NCBI GenBank assembly: GCA_016193485.1
Contig: JACPRZ010000028.1
Span: 1-64,000 of the forward strand
Source: Bacteroidota bacterium
GTDB taxonomy: Bacteria > Bacteroidota > Bacteroidia > JACPRZ01
Length of the DNA: 64,000 nt
Reading direction: 5' to 3'
Shown here one piece after another: positions 45,321 through 55,700 of this stretch. A model generated the notes under the pieces. It was not told the DNA's origin. It searched no databases and was given only the letters and a program-made list of their open reading frames with translations. Each line of letters opens with the position of its first letter. Positions within the stretch are counted from its first letter, which is position 1. A program made the translations under genes and the position numbers.

Positions 45321-46406
45321 ATGGATTCCAGCACCTACTGCGTAATTATGGCCGGAGGAATAGGCAGCCGCTTCTGGCCGTTGAGTACTGAACTTCAACC
45401 CAAACAATTCCTGGATATTTTCGGATCCGGGAAATCGTTGCTGCAGCAGACCTGTCAGCGCTTTGCCAGAATGTGCAGAAATGAAAACATTCTCGTTGTG
45501 ACCAACATGGTCCATTATGATCTTGTTAAGGAACAGTTACCTCATATTCCTGAGAACAATATTCTTTGCGAACCAAAACGGAAAAATACGGCACCCTGTA
45601 TCGTTTTTGCAAGTTATAAGATTGCCGCCTTAACCAAAAATGCAAACATTATCGTAACCCCTTCGGATCATCTTGTAACCAAAGAAAAAGAGTTTTATGA
45701 GACCATGGATATTGCGCTGGCACAATCAAAAAAAGAAAATTGCCTTATTACTCTTGGTATTAAACCTGACCGGCCTGATACCGGTTATGGGTACATCCAG
45801 TTTGACGATCGCGATAATTCTTCCGGTCATCCGGAAATAAAGAGGGTGGTCACCTTCACCGAAAAACCCGACCATAAACTGGCAAGGGAATTTCTTGACA
45901 GCGGTGATTTTTACTGGAATTCAGGGATTTTTATATGGAATCTGGATTCAATAATTTCCGCACTGGAACATCACCTGCCAAAAACATCGGGAATTTTTAA
46001 ACAGGCGTCAGAATCATTCAATACCCCTAAAGAATCAGCAGCCATTACCGCAGCTTATGACAGGGTTAAAAATATTTCCATTGATTACGGACTGATGGAA
46101 AAGGCAAGGAATGTTTACATGGTGCTGTCCGATTTCGGGTGGAGTGACCTTGGAACATGGGGCGCTTTATTTGAACATTTGCCTAAAGATGAAAAAGGGA
46201 ATACCCGCCAAAGTTCGGATGTACGGTTTTTTGAAGCGGAAAACAATATGGTCATTCTCCCGGAAGGGAAAAAAGCAATAATAGAGGGATTAACGGATTA
46301 CATTGTTGTAGATGCAAACAATGCACTACTGATTTGCCGGAAAGAGAATGAGCAGAAAATAAAAGAGATGACGGCCCCCCCTAATCCCCCCCAGGGGGGG
46401 AAATAA
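45321..46406 (+). CDS. Mannose-1-phosphate guanylyltransferase
   Basis: A 361-residue nucleotidyltransferase that makes GDP-mannose from mannose-1-phosphate and GTP. Motifs: VIMAGGIGSRFWPLS (8-22), PKQF, TPSDHLV (D116), KPDRPDTGYGYIQF and FTEKPD. It has only the pyrophosphorylase domain, not the bifunctional ManC/AlgA isomerase fusion. GDP-mannose feeds surface polysaccharide and glycoprotein synthesis. TAAGTTTG (45309-45316) ends four bases before the ATG. The last residues (TAPPNPPQGGK) are encoded by a CCCCCCC...GGGGGGG repeat, so the native C-terminus was probably altered. Confidence 0.93.
   Translation: MDSSTYCVIMAGGIGSRFWPLSTELQPKQFLDIFGSGKSLLQQTCQRFARMCRNENILVVTNMVHYDLVKEQLPHIPENNILCEPKRKNTAPCIVFASYKIAALTKNANIIVTPSDHLVTKEKEFYETMDIALAQSKKENCLITLGIKPDRPDTGYGYIQFDDRDNSSGHPEIKRVVTFTEKPDHKLAREFLDSGDFYWNSGIFIWNLDSIISALEHHLPKTSGIFKQASESFNTPKESAAITAAYDRVKNISIDYGLMEKARNVYMVLSDFGWSDLGTWGALFEHLPKDEKGNTRQSSDVRFFEAENNMVILPEGKKAIIEGLTDYIVVDANNALLICRKENEQKIKEMTAPPNPPQGGK
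46375..46400. repeat. C7...C7-A-G7 hairpin at a gene end
   Basis: Two runs of seven C (46375-46381, 46386-46392) and one of seven G (46394-46400) can pair as a hairpin. It is the CCCCCTAACCCCC...GGGGG repeat form often seen between Bacteroidetes genes, here inside the last codons of the guanylyltransferase gene. The opposite gene fumC ends 43 bases on. Confidence 0.75.
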
Positions 46407-46442
46407 AAATCCCCTATCGAAAACAGTAAAATCTCCGGAAAT

Positions 46443-47825
46443 TCAAATCATTTTCTTCGGGTCAACCCATTCGTCAAATTGTTCAGAAGTAACAAATCCC
46501 AACCGGATGGCTTCTTCTTTTAAAGTCGTCCCATTCTTATGCGCTGCCTTGGCTATCTGCGCGGCTTTTTCGTAGCCGATTTTTGTATTCAGTGCGGTGA
46601 TCAGCATGAGAGAATTTTCAAGATTCAGTTTCAGACGCCTGAGGTTCGGCTCAATACCAATGGCGCAATTATCGTTAAAGGAAACAGATGCATCGGCAAT
46701 CAAATGAGATGACATCAGGAAGTTGAAAATAATTACCGGTTTAAAAACATTAAGTTGAAAATGCCCGTTCATTCCTCCAACAGTAATGGCGGTATCATTG
46801 CCAATGACCTGTGTGCAAACCATCGTCAGCGCCTCACATTGAGTGGGATTTACTTTTCCGGGCATAATGGAAGAACCCGGTTCATTTTCCGGCAGCAGAA
46901 TTTCCCCGATGCCGCTGCGCGGGCCGCTTCCGAGCATCCGTATATCATGCGCGATTTTCATTAAACTCACGGCAAGCCGTTTTAATGCGCTATGACTTTC
47001 CACGATTGCATCATGAGCCGAGAGGGCTTCAAATTTATTTTCAGCGCTCACAAAAGGCAGGCCGGTCAGGTTTGCAATTTCTTTGGCAACATCTTCGGCA
47101 TATCCCTGCGGGGCATTAATACCGGTTCCCACGGCAGTGCCACCAAGAGCCAGTTCGGCAAGGTGCGGTAATGAATTTTTACATGCTCTTATTCCATGTT
47201 CCAACTGGGAACAATATCCCGAAAATTCCTGTCCTAAGGTCAACGGTGTGGCATCCATCAGGTGAGTCCGGCCTATTTTTACAATATCTTTAAATTCACC
47301 GGACTTTTTTTTCAGTGTCGCAAGTAACTTTCCAACTGAGGGAATTACTTTTTCCACCATGATTTTGTAAGCGGCAATATGCATCGCTGTAGGAAAGGTA
47401 TCGTTAGAGGATTGCGATTTATTGACATCATCATTCGGATGAAGAATGGGTTTCCCCTCCCCTATTTTATTTCCCAGTAATACATGCGCACGGTTGGCAA
47501 TAACCTCGTTTACATTCATATTTGACTGGGTGCCTGAGCCGGTTTGCCACACAACAAGCGGAAAGTGTTCATCCAGTTTACCTTGAATGATTTCATCGCA
47601 AACACGGCAGATTGTATCGCACTTATCCTTAGTCAAAACTCCAATCTTTAAATTCGTCAATGCTGCCGCTTTTTTCAGAATTCCGAATGCACGGATCACT
47701 TCCATCGGAATGAGGTGACCGCCAATGATAAAGTTGTTCCGGGATCGCTCGGTCTGAGCGCCCCAATATTTATCGGCCGGAACTTTTACTTCGCCCATGG
47801 TGTCTCGTTCAATACGAAATTCCAT
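46443..47825 (-). CDS. fumC: Fumarate hydratase, class II
   Basis: A 460-residue oxygen-stable, iron-independent fumarase that interconverts fumarate and malate. The superfamily signature [11 protein letters not shown] carries the catalytic serine (S318/S319); H188 in [10 protein letters not shown] and the [11 protein letters not shown] segment complete the active site. With sdhCAB and gltA it supplies TCA-cycle steps in this window. Confidence 0.97.
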   Translation of the reverse strand: MEFRIERDTMGEVKVPADKYWGAQTERSRNNFIIGGHLIPMEVIRAFGILKKAAALTNLKIGVLTKDKCDTICRVCDEIIQGKLDEHFPLVVWQTGSGTQSNMNVNEVIANRAHVLLGNKIGEGKPILHPNDDVNKSQSSNDTFPTAMHIAAYKIMVEKVIPSVGKLLATLKKKSGEFKDIVKIGRTHLMDATPLTLGQEFSGYCSQLEHGIRACKNSLPHLAELALGGTAVGTGINAPQGYAEDVAKEIANLTGLPFVSAENKFEALSAHDAIVESHSALKRLAVSLMKIAHDIRMLGSGPRSGIGEILLPENEPGSSIMPGKVNPTQCEALTMVCTQVIGNDTAITVGGMNGHFQLNVFKPVIIFNFLMSSHLIADASVSFNDNCAIGIEPNLRRLKLNLENSLMLITALNTKIGYEKAAQIAKAAHKNGTTLKEEAIRLGFVTSEQFDEWVDPKKMI

Positions 47826-47859
47826 ATTAATCAGTGAATAAAAAAATTGAATTTATTGG

Positions 47860-48252
47860 TTATCCAAAATTCAGATGTGGATGTTGATATTGGTGAATCT
47901 TTTCATCTTCTGTAAGAAATTTCAGTAAATATTCTATACTTTGGCATATTAATATCCTGTCAAATGGATCTTTATGAAGCAAAGGAAGTGTAAAGAGATG
48001 CTTTAATGAAGATTCGTCAATAGGCAAAGAAATACAGGAATGAAGTGACCGCTTTTCAGAAAGGTACTCAGCGGGATTGGAGGGTAACTTGAGTTTACCG
48101 ATTTGTTGTTTGATGCAACATTCCCAGATGGAAGCCGTACTTAAATAAATTACGTTTGAGTTATCAGAAATCAACCGGTAATGTTTTCTTGATAACCGTT
48201 TATCGTCAGAAATATACCAAAGAAAAATCTGGGTATCTAATAGAATTTTCAT
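47860..48252 (-). CDS. PIN-domain toxin (VapC-like)
   Basis: A 130-residue PIN-fold RNase. Acidic metal residues are D6 (LLDTQIFLWY), E44 (SIWECCIKQQIGKL) and D95/D98 (HKDPFDRILICQS). It starts inside the antitoxin stop codon (ATGA), the normal order of type II toxin-antitoxin pairs. VapC toxins cut tRNA or rRNA; the target here is unknown. The residues after the last motif, ending HPHLNFG, look short for the family but no catalytic position is lost. Confidence 0.88.
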   Translation of the reverse strand: MKILLDTQIFLWYISDDKRLSRKHYRLISDNSNVIYLSTASIWECCIKQQIGKLKLPSNPAEYLSEKRSLHSCISLPIDESSLKHLFTLPLLHKDPFDRILICQSIEYLLKFLTEDEKIHQYQHPHLNFG

Positions 48253-48482
48253 CTCCCTTCAAATCCGGCAATAATATCATCCGGAAGGATATCGTTAAAA
48301 TTATCAGGAACAATAAATTCTCCTTTGCATAAACCAAAAGGGCGATGTTTGGCGTGATTTACCGGTTCAATGAAAAGAAGCGGTTTTTTCTTAGTCGCAA
48401 CAATAATTTCCTCGCCATTAAGAACATAGCGTATGTGCTTTCTTATATCGCGGTAAAAATCATTTAATGTAATTGTTTTCAT
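48249..48482 (-). CDS. Antitoxin (Phd/VapB-like)
   Basis: A 77-residue protein with an N-terminal DNA-binding part (LNDFYRDIRKHIRYVLNGEEIIVATKKKP...) and the toxin-binding C-terminus FGLCKGEFIVPDNFNDILP, then DDIIAGFEGR, the pattern usual for PIN-toxin partners in Bacteroidetes. The pair probably autoregulates. A -7 box (CAAAGATA on plus, 48487-48494) ends four bases before the ATG, suggesting a leaderless mRNA. Confidence 0.88.
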   Translation of the reverse strand: MKTITLNDFYRDIRKHIRYVLNGEEIIVATKKKPLLFIEPVNHAKHRPFGLCKGEFIVPDNFNDILPDDIIAGFEGR

Positions 48483-48555
48483 GGTTCAAAGATAAGAATT
48501 TATGACTTATGGAGAGTAATTTTGGGTTTAACCTTTAGCGTAAGCATTGCGATAA

Positions 48556-49645
48556 TCATTTCCCGGCAAACTCCAGTAAATACGCTTTCATGAATTGGTC
48601 AATATCGCCATCAAGTACGCCAAATACATCTGATGTCTCAATCCCGGTACGTAAATCTTTAGCCAGTTTATACGGGTCCAGCACATAGTTTCGTATTTGC
48701 GATCCCCATTCAATTTTTCTCTTTCCTGCTTCAATGGTGGCTTTTTCTTCCTGCCTTTTCCGCATCACAAGTTCGTAGAGGCGTGATTTCAGGAGTTGAA
48801 TTGCGCGATCACGGTTCTGCATCTGCGAACGGGTTTCCTGGTTCTTAATAATAATACCGGTAGGTTTATGAAGCAGCCGTACTGCGGTTTCAACCTTGTT
48901 CACATTCTGCCCTCCATGACCACCGGAACGGAAAGTATCCCATTCCAGGTCAGAAGGAATTATGGTGATCTGGATGGTCTCATCAATCAGCGGGTAAACA
49001 AAAACCGAAGCAAACGATGTCTGTCTCTTTCCCTGTGCATTAAAGGGAGAAATACGCACGAGGCGGTGCACCCCGTTTTCTCCTTTTAAATATCCGAAAG
49101 CGAAATCACCTTCAAATTCAAGGGTAACTGATTTAATGCCGGCAGTTTCCCCCGGCTGAATATCAACTTCATGCACCTTATGCCCGCTTTTTTCACCCCA
49201 CATCAGGTACATGCGCATGAGCATCTGCGACCAGTCCTGGCTTTCAGTACCACCGGCACCTGAATTGATTTCAAGAATGGCGTGCATACGGTCTTCATCC
49301 TCTGATAACATTTTCCTGAATTCAAGTTCTTCAATTGCCTTCAGGGCTGATTTAAAATGATCATCAAGGTCCTTTTCGGACGTTTCTTTCTGTTTAAAAA
49401 AATCATTTACTACGAAGAAATCATCCAGATTGCGCTTCGCTTTGTCAAATGAAGTAATCCAATCTTTCAGCGAACTGAGTTTTTTGAGGATTTTTTCTGC
49501 TTCTTTGGGATTGTTCCAGAATTCGGGCTTGTGGGTCTGCGCTTCAAGTTCGGAAGCATGGAGGATTCTTCCGTCCAAGTCAAAGAAACCTCCTTAACGC
49601 ACCGAGACGTTCACTGAGGTCTTTTATCTGTTCATTGAGGATCAT
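48556..49645 (-). CDS. prfB: Peptide chain release factor 2, with programmed +1 frameshift
   Basis: The complete protein is about 362 residues. It starts at ATG 49645 ([20 protein letters not shown]), meets an in-frame TGA at 49582-49580, and continues after a +1 shift as [15 protein letters not shown]. The frameshift cassette is intact (see the next entry). The catalytic GGQ is in [13 protein letters not shown] and the factor-2 body aligns over its full length. RF2 ends translation at UGA and UAA; low RF2 slows UGA decoding and raises frameshifting, an autoregulatory loop. A -7 box (CAAAGGTA, 49668-49675) lies 22 bases upstream. Heptad-like TTACGAA units are at 49683-49707. Confidence 0.96.
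49579..49594 (-). promoter_or_regulatory. prfB +1 frameshift signal
   Basis: Reading on the minus strand: AGGAGG (49594-49589), TTT, then CTT TGA C (49585-49579). Spacing of three bases between the internal Shine-Dalgarno and CTT is the same as in E. coli. It is one of very few strong Shine-Dalgarno sequences in the window, as expected if it serves frameshifting rather than initiation. Confidence 0.95.
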
Positions 49646-49768
49646 ATATCCGGTGATAAAAGTGAGTGCAAAGGTAATAAAGTTACGAATTACGAATCAG
49701 TTACGAATTTTACGAAAAATTTCTATCATCCTCATCAGTCTACTTGATAATACATTTTGCACCCCCTC

Positions 49769-52700
49769 CTACCTGCTTATAATAAACCTCTTAGTCACGA
49801 CTGAAGATTCATTCCTTGACAGGATTGAATAAATACCTTCCTGCCAATCAGTGACAACCAACTCAACTTTACCGGTTCCGGTTGATGGGTTGGAAAATAA
49901 TTTATCTCCTCTCATATCATAAATTTCCAGCAAGCGGTTTCCCCGGACATCTCCTTCAAAAGAAATTACCAGGTGATTGTTTGCAGGATTCGGATAGACG
50001 AGTAACCCAAAACTTCCGGCAGCCGGTTTTTGCAGCCGTGTAGGAGCCATCATACTCGCAGTATTTGACTTTGATGAATTGTAGGTCTTAAGTTTTAATG
50101 CCGTACATCCTGTCGGGTGAATTGCTGCAATAAGATAATAAACCTGGATACTTGAAGGCGGGTTGCCGTCAAAATATGAATTTCCACCGGCAGGGATAGT
50201 ATCAAGAGGGAACAAACTGTCAGGCGCTGTTCCGCGGTAAATTACAATGTCGGTAAAATAAAATCCGTAGTAAGGATCCCATACAAGCACAATGCCGGGT
50301 CCCGCCTGGTAGATGTTGAGGAACATTGTTTTGTGCATTGGTGCAAGAAATTCCGATTCTTTACCGCATGAATCAACAACGCCCAGTTTGTATCTCCAGG
50401 ATTTGGCATTAGGGTTTGACATTGTATCAAGGTAAGAACTTTCATCAGCATACGATACCGTTCCTATCTGTACGAAATTTCCCGAATTGCCGAGTTCTCG
50501 GTAAACATTATAATAAGCGATTTTGATCCCTACCTTAGTCCAGACAATCCGGTTAAACCCTGTAGCGGAATCCACCGTTACTAAGCATATCGGGTCCGGC
50601 TGGGGGGGGTCTTGCCGTACTGAATCGCTGAATGCAGATGAACAGCCGTTTGAATCATTAACCAGCAGTGAATATTCTCCCATCGCAATATTTATCAGGT
50701 CATCGGTCGTCTCACCGTTTGACCAAAGATAATTGTAAGGTGCGGTACCACCGGAAACAGAAATGTAAATAGCGCCTGTTAGTGAATCACCACATCCAAT
50801 GTGGTTAATTGAATCAACGGTAACTGCAGGTCCTCCATTGTCGCTTACAACCGCACTACCGGTACGTGTGCAATAATTAGCGTCAGTAACCGTGTAACCG
50901 TAGGATCCAGCGCCAAGTCCGATAATTGTTGATGATGTACTGAAAACCGACCATTGATAGGCGTAAGGCGTTACTCCACCACTCACATTGAGCGAAGCGC
51001 TCCCGTCTGTACTTCCGCAGGTTGCATTGACGGTAGTAACCGATACTGTAAGAACGGGTGGCGCAGTAACTGTAACCGATTGTGTCGCATTGCAGCCGGT
51101 TGCATCAGTAACCTGCACATCATACACTCCGTCCATCAGAGCAGAAATGTCTTGTGTCGTATGTGCATTTGACCATATATAAGTATAAGGCGGCAACCCA
51201 CCAGAAACTGAAATATCAATTGCTCCGGTTGCCACACCTGCACAATTGAGATTAAACACCGTCCCAACTGAAATAACCGGTCCTCCCGCATCATTGACCG
51301 TCACGGTGCCATAAGCCACGCAATCGTTGCTGTCAAGAACGGTCACATAGTGAATTCCGCCAGGTAAATTATTTGTGCTGTTTGCAGTGCTTCCGTTTGA
51401 CCACGAGAATTCATAGGGGGGGGTACCACCGGTAACAGTGACTGACGCGGTTCCGTCAGCGCCACCGCAGAAAGTAGCATCGGTTGAAGTTATTGAAAGC
51501 GCCAGAGGAGACGGTACCGTAACTGATGATGCGCCTGTTACAACGCATCCATTGGCATCATTCACAAGTACGGAATAGTTACCGGCACAAAGACCTGTGG
51601 CAAGCGCGGTGTTCTGATGTAAATTATCATCCCATAAATAAGTAAAGGGAGCAACACCGCCAACCGGTGTAACAAGAATACTGCCATCGCAATTTTGCGA
51701 GCATTTGACACCTGCCGAAGTAAAGGAGAGGGTAAATGCAGGTGGTTCATTTACAACAGCGCTGATACCTCCCTGACAGTTTACCGCATCTTTCACGGTT
51801 GCGCTGTAATTTCCGGAAGGAACACCGGTAAGATCTTCGGTTGTCGCGCCATTTGACCACAGGAAGGAATAGGGTGGCGCTCCTCCGCTTACGGTCAGGT
51901 CAACCGAACCATCTGATGCATTGCAGGCGGTAGCATCGGCAGCGGTGGCAGACAATACCAGCGCTGACGGTTGGGTGACATTCGCAAAATTTGTAACGGT
52001 ACATCCGTTTGCATCAGTAACTACAACATAATAATAACCGCCTGAAATATTCAATAAATCTTCTGTTGCCGCTCCATTTGACCAATTGAAGGAATAGGGT
52101 GTTGTTCCACCGGCAACAGTCAAAGCAGTTGAACCGTCCTGCAATCCGCAGGAAGTAACGTCAGTTGCCGTAGCAGTTGCAGTAAGCAGTGTTGGCTCAG
52201 TAATTGCGAATGAAACCGTATCCGCTCCTGCGGAATTATCCTGAACAATTACAGAATAAGAACCGGCACATAACCCGGAAACTGAATTAGCGGTACCTCC
52301 GGTTGACCATAAATAGGTATAAGGGGGGGTACCACCGGCTGCCGCAGCAGTTGCATCCCCGTTGCATGAACCGAAACAGGTTGCATTATTTGCAGTTACG
52401 GTTGCAACTACAGAAACGGGGGGGGGTTCTGTGACAGTAGCAGTGGCAGTGGCGCTGCAACTATTAGCATCGGTAACAGTAACAGTATAACTGCCGCTGC
52501 CTACTGCCGCTGCTATTGAATTAGTAGCCCCATTGCTCCACAAATAAGAATATGGCGTTGTCCCACCGTTTACGTTTGCAGTAATTGAACCGTCATTGCA
52601 TCCGTAGCAGGTAGCATCGGAAGAAGAAACAGAAAGAGTGATTGATTGAATGGTAAGTGTGGTTTCAATTATGCTATCGCAACCATTGATTGTTGATAGA

Positions 52701-55700
52701 GTATCGTAATAAGTACCTGCTGAAGTTTGATAATTACCCTGCAGATAAATACTGTCTCCGCTACAAATTGCAGCAGATGCCGGAGTAGAAGTGGCGGGAT
52801 TTACAGTAAGTGTAGTTGCAATTACGCTGTCGCAACCGTTTATTGTTTGAAGCGTGTCATAATACGTACCTGCAGTGTTTTGATAATTTCCCCCGGTAAA
52901 AATACTATCCCCATTGCATATTGTTGCTGAAACCGGAGTATTATAAACCGGGTTTACAGTTACGCTTCTTGGATCAGTGGCGATACAGCCATTTCCGTCA
53001 GTTGCCATAAATGAAAAGGTGTAAACGCCTGTAGTAGTCGGTGTTCCTGAGATCGCCCCTAACCCGGACATTAAGATTCCGGTGGGTAAGGCGCCTGCAG
53101 TTATACTAAACGAATAGGGCGTGGTACCGCCATTCGCTGTTGCTGAATTGGAAATAGAGGTTCCCTTACATAGTTGGGGTGAAATATCCGAAGTTACGGT
53201 AAGGATATTCGGTTCCGTAACCGTTGCGGAACTAATCGCATTACATCCCAAGGCATCGGTTGCAGTAACGGTATAAACTCCTGCCGATAACCCTGTGATG
53301 TCTTCCGTGAAAGCGGAGTTGGACCAAATGAATGTATAAGGAGCGGTACCGCCAGATGGTGTAATATCAATTGAACCATTAATGCCTCCATTACATGACA
53401 CATCGGTTATTAAAGTTATTGTTACAGAAGGTCCACCGGTATTATTAACATTTGATACACCTGCAACAGTGCATCCGTTAGCATCGGTAACCGTTACCGT
53501 ATAACTTCCCGCAGCTAGGCCGGTGCAGGTATCTGTCAGGCACCCACTGCTCCAATTATAAATGTAAGGTGATATTCCTCCGGTTGCGTTTACATTTACT
53601 TGTCCATCACTATTTCCGCAGGTAGAATTAACCGAACCTGTAGTCAGAACCAATGCAGCAGGTTCATTGATTATACTTGAACCTGTTGTAGCGCAACCAT
53701 TGGCATCTGTAAGAGTTACATTAAAAGTTCCGGCACTTAATCCTGTTGCTGTTGGTGTGCTTTGAGCCGGTGCAGGGTCATCCCATACATAAGTATATGG
53801 AGATGTTCCTCCCGAAGGAGATGCTGTTGCTGTACCATCGCTGCCGCCATTGCACAGCACATCGGTTTTGCTTGTGGTTACAGTTGGATTCGGATTGATA
53901 GTTAAAATCATAGTATCGCTGCCTGCAAGGCAAGGTCCGGCAGGATCATCAGTAGTAAGAGCCAGGGATACGCTGCCAGCAACAATATCTCCGGCCGATG
54001 GAGTGTAAGTGGCATTTAATAAAACAGGATTATCAAATGATCCGGTACCCGAAGAAGACCATGCGGAAGATGAAGCGCTTCCACCAATACTACCGGATGT
54101 TGTAAATGTGTTGCCGCTGCAAACTGCCGCATCCGCACCGGCATTGGCTGATGGAAGATCATATATTGAAATCACCATATCATCGGTTGATAAGGGACAA
54201 GAACCGCTCGAAATTGTCCATCGCAAAGTGGCCGAGGTTCCTGCTATTAATCCGGATACAGTTGATGTTGGCGATGATGGAGTTACAATGGTTGCAGTTC
54301 CAGAAACTACCGACCAGTTGCCTGAACCTGTTCCCGGTGTATTGCCGGATAAAGTAGCGCTTGTTATATTGCACAAATCCTGATCGGGACCTGCGCTGGA
54401 TGTTGTTGGCGGTTGATCAACTGTAACCGTCAGTGATGTTCCGCATGAAGTACTGTTACAGGTTCCCTCGGCTCTGACATAATAAAACTTTGTTGCCGCA
54501 GGGGAAATATTTAGGGTTGGACCATTACCCTCAAATGTTCCACCGCATGATCCGGAATACCAGAACCAGTTGGCGCCTGTACCGAGCGAACCGCCAACCA
54601 CGCTCAGCGTTGTTGATCCACCTAGGCATACCGGATTCACCGATGCCGAAATGCCGGTAGGAGTTGCGGATAATGTGTTTACCGTTACGGTTACTGAAAC
54701 GCAGGTGGTCGTATTGCAAGTGCCTTCCGCACGTACATAATAGGTTGTTGTTGATGAAGGGCTCACAACCAATGCACTCCCGCTACCTGCAAAAGTACCG
54801 CCACAACTGCCCGAATACCATTGCCAGTTAGCTCCGGTTCCTAATGAACCACCAATCACATTAAGTGTGGAGGAATTTCCCGAACAAACCGGATTTGGAA
54901 CAGCAGAAACGCTTGTCGCAGCAGTTGAATATGAATTTACAGTAACAGTTGTAATAACACAAGTAGTTGTATTACATGTTCCTTCTGCCCGCGAATAATA
55001 GGTTGTTGTTACAGCGGGTGAAACAATTAGAGAAGTACCTGAACCAATAAATGTTCCGCCACAAGTGCCAGAATACCATTGCCATGCGGCTCCGGTTCCG
55101 AGGGAACCACCAATGATAGAAAGGGTAGTTGAGCCGCCACAGGTCGGGTTAATAGAGGCGGTTGCGGAGGTAGGAGCCGTTGATGATGAATTAATAGTTA
55201 AAATCATTGCATCGCTGGCTGCAGAACACGGACCTCCACCATCCGGATCATTGGTTGTGATAGTCAGGGTAACCGTTCCCATGGAAATATCTCCGGCAGA
55301 GGGCGTGTAAACAGCGCCAAGTAAAGTATTGTCATCAAAAGTTCCGCTGCCCGATGTACTCCATGTAGAACTTGTAGCGCTCCCCCCCCTTGTGCCGGAA
55401 AGGGTATATGAACTTCCTTCGCATATAGTTCCATCTACTCCCGCACTGGCAGTGGCTGCCGGGTCAATAGTCAGCATCATATTATCCGTTACAGATAGGC
55501 AAGGTCCGGCAGGATCATCTGTTGTAATAGTCAATGTTACGGTACCTGAAGCAATATCGCTTCCCGAAGGAGTATATGTTGCTCCAACCAAGGCGGGATT
55601 ATCAAAAGAACCTGTTCCGGAAGTTGTCCATGTGGAATTTGAAGACCCCCCCCCTCTGGTGCCGGATAAAGGGTATATGCTTCCTTCGCAAATGGTGGCG

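Noticed and set aside
47860-48482. A novel defence island around the PIN toxin pair
   Set aside because: Neighbours are fumC and prfB, both housekeeping genes; the pair is a normal type II toxin-antitoxin module.
50602-52426. G7-G9 runs in the adhesin as proven phase-variation switches
   Set aside because: Similar runs occur in housekeeping genes, where switching would be harmful, and a single consensus sequence cannot show length variation; kept only as a hypothesis.
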